NCBI GenBank assembly: GCA_902494245.1
Contig: CABUSR010000053.1
Coordinates: forward strand, 1-10,599
Origin: an uncultured Collinsella sp.
GTDB lineage: Bacteria > Actinomycetota > Coriobacteriia > Coriobacteriales > Coriobacteriaceae
DNA: 10,599 nucleotides
Direction: 5' to 3'
Each line of letters starts with the position of its first letter. Within the stretch, counting starts at the first letter, position 1. Position numbers and translations under genes: made by a program. The notes under the pieces are model-generated. The model saw only the letters and a program-made list of their open reading frames with translations. It ran no database searches and had not been told where the DNA came from. Below are positions 6,886-10,599 of the stretch, piece after piece.

Positions 6886-7650
6886 TTACTGATAATCGAC
6901 GACGTCGATCCAGTTCTTAAGGAACTCATCGTTCACGTTGCGCTTACGAGCGAGCTCGGAAGCGGCGACGATGCTCGTCCACTGACGCACGACCTGCATG
7001 GGCATGTCGGCGCGGTCGCAGTAGAGCTCAAGGTAGGCCTCGGCCTGGTCCTTGCTGTTGAGGGCGAAGAGCAGGTAGGTGGTGGCAACGTCGGCAGCAG
7101 GGGAGCCCTGGGTGGCATGTGCCCAGTCGCACACGTAGAGCTGGCCGTCGTCGCCGACAATGACGTTGGAGGGGTTGAAGTCGCCGTGGCAGACCTTGAA
7201 CTCCTTGGTCATACCGTCCAGACGCTCCTGAAGGTTGTAGCGCGTGGTGGCATTGAGCTGATCAAGGCTGTCGATCATGCGGGCGAACTTGTCGCGCTGA
7301 CGGTTGAGCAGCGGGGAGGTGTAGCCGTGGATCTCGATCTGGAGGTCGACGAACATCTCGAGGTACTCACCAAAGCGCTGGGGCTCGGCAGTCATCTTCT
7401 CGGCAAGGGTGGTGCCCGGAACTTTCTCGGTCACGAGCGCCCAGCCGTTGGCGTTCTCGAGCTGGGAAACCTCGAGAGCCTTGGGGCTGCGGATGCCGCA
7501 CTCATTGATGCGGGCAAGATTCAAAGCCTCGTTGAACACGTCGGAGACGGGCTTGGTCTCGTTAAAGACCTTGACGATCTTGTCGCCCAGGTCGTAAACG
7601 ACCTTGTTGCCGCGACGGACGAGCTCGGTCTTGGAATCGGGGAGCAGCAT
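6886..7650 (-). CDS. Aminoglycoside/choline-kinase-like phosphotransferase, substrate unknown
   Basis: This is a 254-residue soluble protein with the APH (protein-kinase-like) fold. VKVFN (26-30) holds the likely ATP-anchoring Lys27, and Glu41 in NEALNLARI is a candidate for its helix-C partner. The catalytic loop is HGDFNPSN (155-162), with Asp157 as base and Asn162 as metal ligand. CDWAHA (174-179) supplies the second metal Asp175, the equivalent of DFG. A Tyr- and Leu-rich helical C-terminal lobe completes the fold. These features place it in the broad APH superfamily, near a group of small uncharacterised kinases, but they do not identify the substrate; sugar, amino-alcohol and small-metabolite acceptors are all possible. 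Antibiotic resistance is not supported by context. ATG 7648-7650 is preceded by AAAGGA (complement of 7658-7663) at 7-nt spacing. The gene lies 87 nt downstream of adhE on the same strand, with a GC-rich hairpin between and no clear promoter of its own. A terminator follows. Confidence 0.85.
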   Translation of the reverse strand: MLLPDSKTELVRRGNKVVYDLGDKIVKVFNETKPVSDVFNEALNLARINECGIRSPKALEVSQLENANGWALVTEKVPGTTLAEKMTAEPQRFGEYLEMFVDLQIEIHGYTSPLLNRQRDKFARMIDSLDQLNATTRYNLQERLDGMTKEFKVCHGDFNPSNVIVGDDGQLYVCDWAHATQGSPAADVATTYLLFALNSKDQAEAYLELYCDRADMPMQVVRQWTSIVAASELARKRNVNDEFLKNWIDVVDYQ

Positions 7651-7683
7651 GATTGCATCCTTTCAACGATGCGATAGAAGCAA

Positions 7684-7719
7684 CGGCGGGGGCGTGCGTA
7701 CACCCGTGCACCCCCGCCG
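7684..7719 (-). terminator. GC-rich hairpin between adhE and the kinase gene, possible partial terminator
   Basis: CGGCGGGGG (7684-7692) is fully complementary to 7711-7719, and inner GTGC/GCAC pairing can extend the stem. On the minus strand it follows the adhE stop by 18 nt and is succeeded by TTGCTTCT, only a weak U tract. It could terminate part of the adhE transcripts and let a minority read through into the kinase, or protect the adhE mRNA 3' end. The fold is visible; the function is inferred. Confidence 0.5.
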
Positions 7720-7737
7720 CAAATAACCGTGCTAAAA

Positions 7738-10386
7738 CTAGCAGACGGCGTAGTCCTGGGGCTCGCGGCCGTAGTAGGCGTCCAGGTAGAGCTCCTTGAT
7801 CTCGCTCATGAGCGGGTAGCGCGGGTTAGCGCCGGTGCACTGGTCGTTGAATGCCTGCTCGGTCATCTCGTCGAGGGTGTCGAGGAAGTACTGCTCGTCA
7901 ACACCGTAGTCGGCGATGGTCTTCTTGACGCCGATGAAGTCCTTGAGCTCCTCGAGCTTCGTGATGAAGTTCTCGAAGACCTCCTTGTCGTCCTTGCCCT
8001 CGATGCCGCAGTACTTGGCCATCTCGGCGTAGTTGTGCAGCGCGTTGGGGTAAGGATACTGGGAGAAGGTACCCATCTTGACGGGAGCCTCGGCGGCGTT
8101 GTAGCGCATAACGCGGGTCAGGATGACGGCGTTTGCGAGGCCGTGGGGCAGGTGATGGAAAGCGCCGAGCTTGTGGGCCATGGAGTGGTTGAGGCCCAGG
8201 AAGGCGTTGGCGAAGGCCATACCGGCCATGCAAGAGGCGTTGTGCATCTCCTCGCGGGCATGCGGGTCCTTGGCGCCGTTCGTGAAGCTGGAGGGCAGGT
8301 TCTCGAAGACGAGCTTGGCAGCGCGCTCGGAGAGGCCCTTGGTGTAGTCGGAAGCCATGATGGAGACGTAGGACTCGATGGCGTGGGTCATGACGTCGAT
8401 GCCGGAGGCAGCGGTCAGGCCGCGCGGGGCGGTCATGCAGTTGTCGGCGTCGACGATGGCCATGTTGGGGAGCAGCGCGTAGTCGGCGAGCGGCCACTTG
8501 ATGCCGGTCTCCTTGTCGGTGATGATGGCGAACGGCGTGCACTCGGAGCCGGTGCCCGAAGAGGTCGGGACGGCGACGAAGTAGGCCTTCTTGCCCATCT
8601 CGGGGAAGGTGAAGATACGCTTGCGGATGTCCATGAAGTCCATGGCCATGTCCTCAAACTTGCACTCGGGGTGCTCGTACATCATCCACATGATCTTGCC
8701 GGCGTCCATAGCGGAGCCACCGCCGACGGCGATGATGACGTCCGGCTCAAAGAGAGCCATCTGCTTGGCGCCGCGACGTGCGCACTGCAGCGACGGATCG
8801 GGCTCGACGTCGTAGAAGCAGTCGTGGGCGATGCCCATCTCGTCGAGCTTGGCCTCGATGGCGCGGGTGTTGCCATTCTTGAAGAGGAACTGGTCGGTGA
8901 CGATGAAGGCACGCTTCTTGCCCATGACGTTGCCCAGCTCGTCGAGGGCGACGGGCGTGGAACCCTTCTTGAAGTAGACCTTCTCGGGAGCGCGGAACCA
9001 CAGCATGTTCTCACGGCGCTCGGCCACAGTCTTAACGTTGATCAAGTGCTTCACCCCAACGTTCTCGGAGACGGAGTTGCCGCCCCAGGAGCCGCAGCCC
9101 AGGGTCAGAGACGGCTTCATGCCAAAGTTGTACAGGTCACCGATGCCACCGTGCGAGGACGGGGTGTTGATGACGATGCGGCAGGCCTTCATGACGTGCT
9201 CGAACAGGCTGATCTTTTCGGCCTGGGCGGGGTGCACGTACAGAGAGGCGGTGTGGCCCGGGCCACCGGCGAGCACCAGGTGCTCGGCCTTGTCGACGGC
9301 CTCCTGGAAGTCCTTGGCGTGGTACATGGCCAGGACTGGGGAGAGCTTCTCGTGGGAGAACTCCTCCTTGGCGGGGTCGGTGGAGGTGACCTCGGCGATC
9401 AGGATCTTGGTCTTGACGGGAACCTCGATGCCGGCGAGCTCGGCGATCTTGGCGGCAGCCATGCCGGGGATGCGGTGATCGAGGGCGCCGTTCTTGAACA
9501 TGGCGGCACGCAGGGCCTCCATCTCGGCACCCTGCTTGACGAAGTAGCAGCCGCGCTTCTGGAACTCGGCCTTGACCTGGTCGTAGATGGTGTCGATGAC
9601 GGTCACGGACTGCTCGGAAGCGCAGATCATGCCGTTGTCGAAGGTCTTGGAGTGGATGATGGAGTTGACTGCGAGCAGAACGTCGGCGGTGTCGTCGATG
9701 ACGACCGGGGTGTTACCGGCGCCAACGCCCAGGGCGGGCTTGCCCGAGGAGTAGGCGGCCTTGACCATGCCCGGGCCACCGGTGGCGAGGATGATGTCGA
9801 CGTCGCGCATGACCATGTTGGTCAGCTCGATGGAGGGGACATCGACCCAGCCGATGATGCCCTCGGGGGCGCCGGCCTTGACGGCGGCGTCAAGCACGAG
9901 CTTGGCGGCGGCGATGGTGCACTTGGCGGCAGCCGGGTGCGGGGAGATGATGATGGCGTTGCGGGTCTTCAGGCAGATCAGCGTCTTGAAGATCGCGGTG
10001 GAGGTGGGGTTGGTCGTCGGGATGACGGCGCCCACGATGCCGATGGGCTCGGCGATCTTGGTGATGCCGTAAGCCTCGTCGCGCTCCAGGACACCACAGG
10101 TCTTGGTGTTCTTGTAAGCGTTGTAGATGTACTCTGCGGCGTAGTGGTTCTTGATGACCTTGTCCTCAAGAACGCCGCGGCCGGTCTCCTCGATGGCCAT
10201 CTTCGCCAACGGGATACGAGCCTTGTTGGCGGCCATGGCGGCCTCATAGAAGATCTTGTCGACCTGCTCCTGCGTGTACGTAGCAAAAAGCGCCTGGGCC
10301 TCTCGCATCTGAGCGAGCTTAGCCTCAAGCGCCTCTACGTTGTCCACAATTGCGGGAGTAGTGTTTTCCGGTGACTTTTTCACCAT
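7738..10386 (-). CDS. adhE: Bifunctional acetaldehyde-CoA/alcohol dehydrogenase
   Basis: AdhE reduces acetyl-CoA to acetaldehyde and then to ethanol, using two NADH, and in known cases assembles into long spirosome filaments. The 882-residue protein matches the family's usual 860-890. The N-terminal CoA-acylating aldehyde dehydrogenase (about 15-445) has the catalytic Cys255 in FDNGMICASEQ, equivalent to E. coli Cys246, with the nucleotide-binding region around GAVIPTTNPTS (119-129). After a linker, the C-terminal iron alcohol dehydrogenase (about 465-870) has GGGSAMDAGK (555-564) and PTSSGTGSE (607-615). Its iron ligands are Asp664, His668, His734 and His748, matching E. coli D653, H657, H723 and H737. 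ATG 10384-10386 has AAGGAG 6 nt upstream. Codon use is strongly biased to C/G endings, as in a highly expressed gene, and this bias also opens a long antisense frame. Expression under fermentative, NADH-rich conditions is expected from the family. Confidence 0.97.
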   Translation of the reverse strand: MVKKSPENTTPAIVDNVEALEAKLAQMREAQALFATYTQEQVDKIFYEAAMAANKARIPLAKMAIEETGRGVLEDKVIKNHYAAEYIYNAYKNTKTCGVLERDEAYGITKIAEPIGIVGAVIPTTNPTSTAIFKTLICLKTRNAIIISPHPAAAKCTIAAAKLVLDAAVKAGAPEGIIGWVDVPSIELTNMVMRDVDIILATGGPGMVKAAYSSGKPALGVGAGNTPVVIDDTADVLLAVNSIIHSKTFDNGMICASEQSVTVIDTIYDQVKAEFQKRGCYFVKQGAEMEALRAAMFKNGALDHRIPGMAAAKIAELAGIEVPVKTKILIAEVTSTDPAKEEFSHEKLSPVLAMYHAKDFQEAVDKAEHLVLAGGPGHTASLYVHPAQAEKISLFEHVMKACRIVINTPSSHGGIGDLYNFGMKPSLTLGCGSWGGNSVSENVGVKHLINVKTVAERRENMLWFRAPEKVYFKKGSTPVALDELGNVMGKKRAFIVTDQFLFKNGNTRAIEAKLDEMGIAHDCFYDVEPDPSLQCARRGAKQMALFEPDVIIAVGGGSAMDAGKIMWMMYEHPECKFEDMAMDFMDIRKRIFTFPEMGKKAYFVAVPTSSGTGSECTPFAIITDKETGIKWPLADYALLPNMAIVDADNCMTAPRGLTAASGIDVMTHAIESYVSIMASDYTKGLSERAAKLVFENLPSSFTNGAKDPHAREEMHNASCMAGMAFANAFLGLNHSMAHKLGAFHHLPHGLANAVILTRVMRYNAAEAPVKMGTFSQYPYPNALHNYAEMAKYCGIEGKDDKEVFENFITKLEELKDFIGVKKTIADYGVDEQYFLDTLDEMTEQAFNDQCTGANPRYPLMSEIKELYLDAYYGREPQDYAVC

Positions 10387-10392
10387 TTGTGT

Positions 10393-10398
10393 CTCCTT
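10393..10398 (-). promoter_or_regulatory. Ribosome binding site of adhE
   Basis: On the minus strand this reads AAGGAG, a near-consensus Shine-Dalgarno element 6 nt before the adhE ATG. It fits efficient translation and confirms the start. Confidence 0.85.
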
Positions 10399-10426
10399 GC
10401 GATCGGAGATTTACCCTACGCCTTGC

Positions 10427-10435
10427 ATGATAGCA
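10427..10435 (-). promoter_or_regulatory. Candidate extended -10 element of the adhE promoter
   Basis: The minus strand reads TGCTATCAT, that is TG-n followed by TATCAT, one base from the TATAAT consensus. It would place the transcription start near 10420 and give a leader of roughly 34 nt. No good -35 hexamer is seen at 17 nt, which is tolerable for an extended -10. A second AT-rich candidate, AATAAT, lies slightly upstream. This is pattern reading only. Confidence 0.4.
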
Positions 10436-10478
10436 AGAAATTATTCGGCGAACGGTAAGATTCCTGTAAAAGGCACAC

Positions 10479-10508
10479 TAAAACGCTTCAATAAACTGAA
10501 ACGTTTTA
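10479..10508. promoter_or_regulatory. Inverted repeat upstream of adhE, candidate operator
   Basis: TAAAACGCTTCA (10479-10490) and TGAAACGTTTTA (10497-10508) are inverted copies of each other with one mismatch and a 6-nt spacer. Each 12-mer is itself close to a palindrome centred on CG, the form of LacI/CcpA-type half operators; the two CG centres are 18 bp apart. It sits about 93-122 bp upstream of the adhE start and above the candidate -10. A dimeric or tetrameric regulator could bind here. It matches neither a textbook cre site (spacing off by one) nor a Rex box. Confidence 0.45.
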
Positions 10509-10539
10509 ACTAAAATTATCTGCCTGCTGCATCGCCCCG

Positions 10540-10588
10540 CTCATTGGGGACAGACTTACATGAGTGCTTTCACTCATTTGGGACAGAC
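10540..10588. repeat. Two tandem CTCATTnGGGACAGAC repeats flanking a short hairpin
   Basis: CTCATTGGGGACAGAC (10540-10555) recurs as CTCATTTGGGACAGAC (10573-10588), identical at 15 of 16 bases with a 33-base period. Between and partly within them ATGAGTG (10560-10566) pairs perfectly with CACTCAT (10571-10577) around a 4-base loop. CCCC (10535-10538) can also pair with GGGG (10546-10549). The pattern resembles REP-type extragenic repeats, in which GGGACAGAC-like cores are common, but the array is cut by the window edge. Confidence 0.5.
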
Positions 10589-10599
10589 ATCGTTTTGCC

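Noticed and set aside
6886..7650. Antibiotic-resistance aminoglycoside phosphotransferase
   Set aside because: Only the general fold motifs match. There is no mobile-element context or base composition shift, and the gene sits in a stable-looking chromosomal setting.
7729..10374. An 881-codon open frame on the plus strand opposite adhE
   Set aside because: It mirrors adhE almost end to end and is made of Val/Leu/Gly/Asp-rich low-complexity sequence, as expected from the antisense of a gene with strong C/G third-position bias. It contains no recognisable domain, while adhE has all catalytic residues.
10479..10508. Catabolite-responsive cre site or Rex operator
   Set aside because: The CG is one base out of register with the cre consensus, and the TTGTGA-type Rex half-sites are absent. 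I kept it as an unassigned inverted repeat.
10540..10588. CRISPR array
   Set aside because: Only two 16-base repeats are present, and the region between them is mostly a hairpin rather than a unique spacer. No cas gene is nearby.

Overview
The window looks like chromosomal DNA from a GC-rich anaerobic member of the Actinobacteria, most likely class Coriobacteriia (Collinsella-like). The reasons are the codon bias towards G/C third positions, the gene order uppS-cdsA-dxr-rseP-ispG-proS, the GTG/TTG starts, and a long two-domain AdhE typical of fermentative gut anaerobes. The genus is inferred from style and gene content, not from any search.

Layout. Bases 2-6706 hold one tightly packed plus-strand cluster: the 3' part of uppS (cut by the window edge), cdsA, dxr, a site-2 protease of the RseP/M50 family, ispG and proS. 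Neighbouring genes are separated by 25 nt or fewer, or touch or overlap by one base, so they very probably form one operon. A strong intrinsic terminator (about 6737-6785) closes it. Bases 6707-6885 are a convergent intergenic region with this hairpin and a second, bidirectional-looking one (6810-6853). Two genes then lie on the minus strand: a small aminoglycoside/choline-kinase-like phosphotransferase (6886-7650) and, upstream of it, adhE (7738-10386). The last 213 bases are the adhE regulatory region and a short repeat-rich patch running off the window edge.

How the genes work together. The plus-strand operon combines two MEP-pathway steps (Dxr, the first committed step; IspG, the iron-sulfur step near the end) with UppS, which turns their isoprenoid product into the undecaprenyl carrier lipid. 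CdsA makes CDP-diacylglycerol for phospholipids, and RseP is an intramembrane protease. ProS is the translation gene that commonly ends this cluster. The theme is membrane and envelope lipid supply. The minus-strand pair is separate: AdhE regenerates NAD+ by reducing acetyl-CoA to ethanol, and the kinase of unknown substrate probably depends on read-through from adhE.

Most of the window is ordinary core metabolism. The points most worth a second look are a winged-helix-like domain inserted into the cytosolic loop of the RseP homologue, a paired inverted repeat upstream of adhE, and tandem hairpin-bearing repeats at the right edge.
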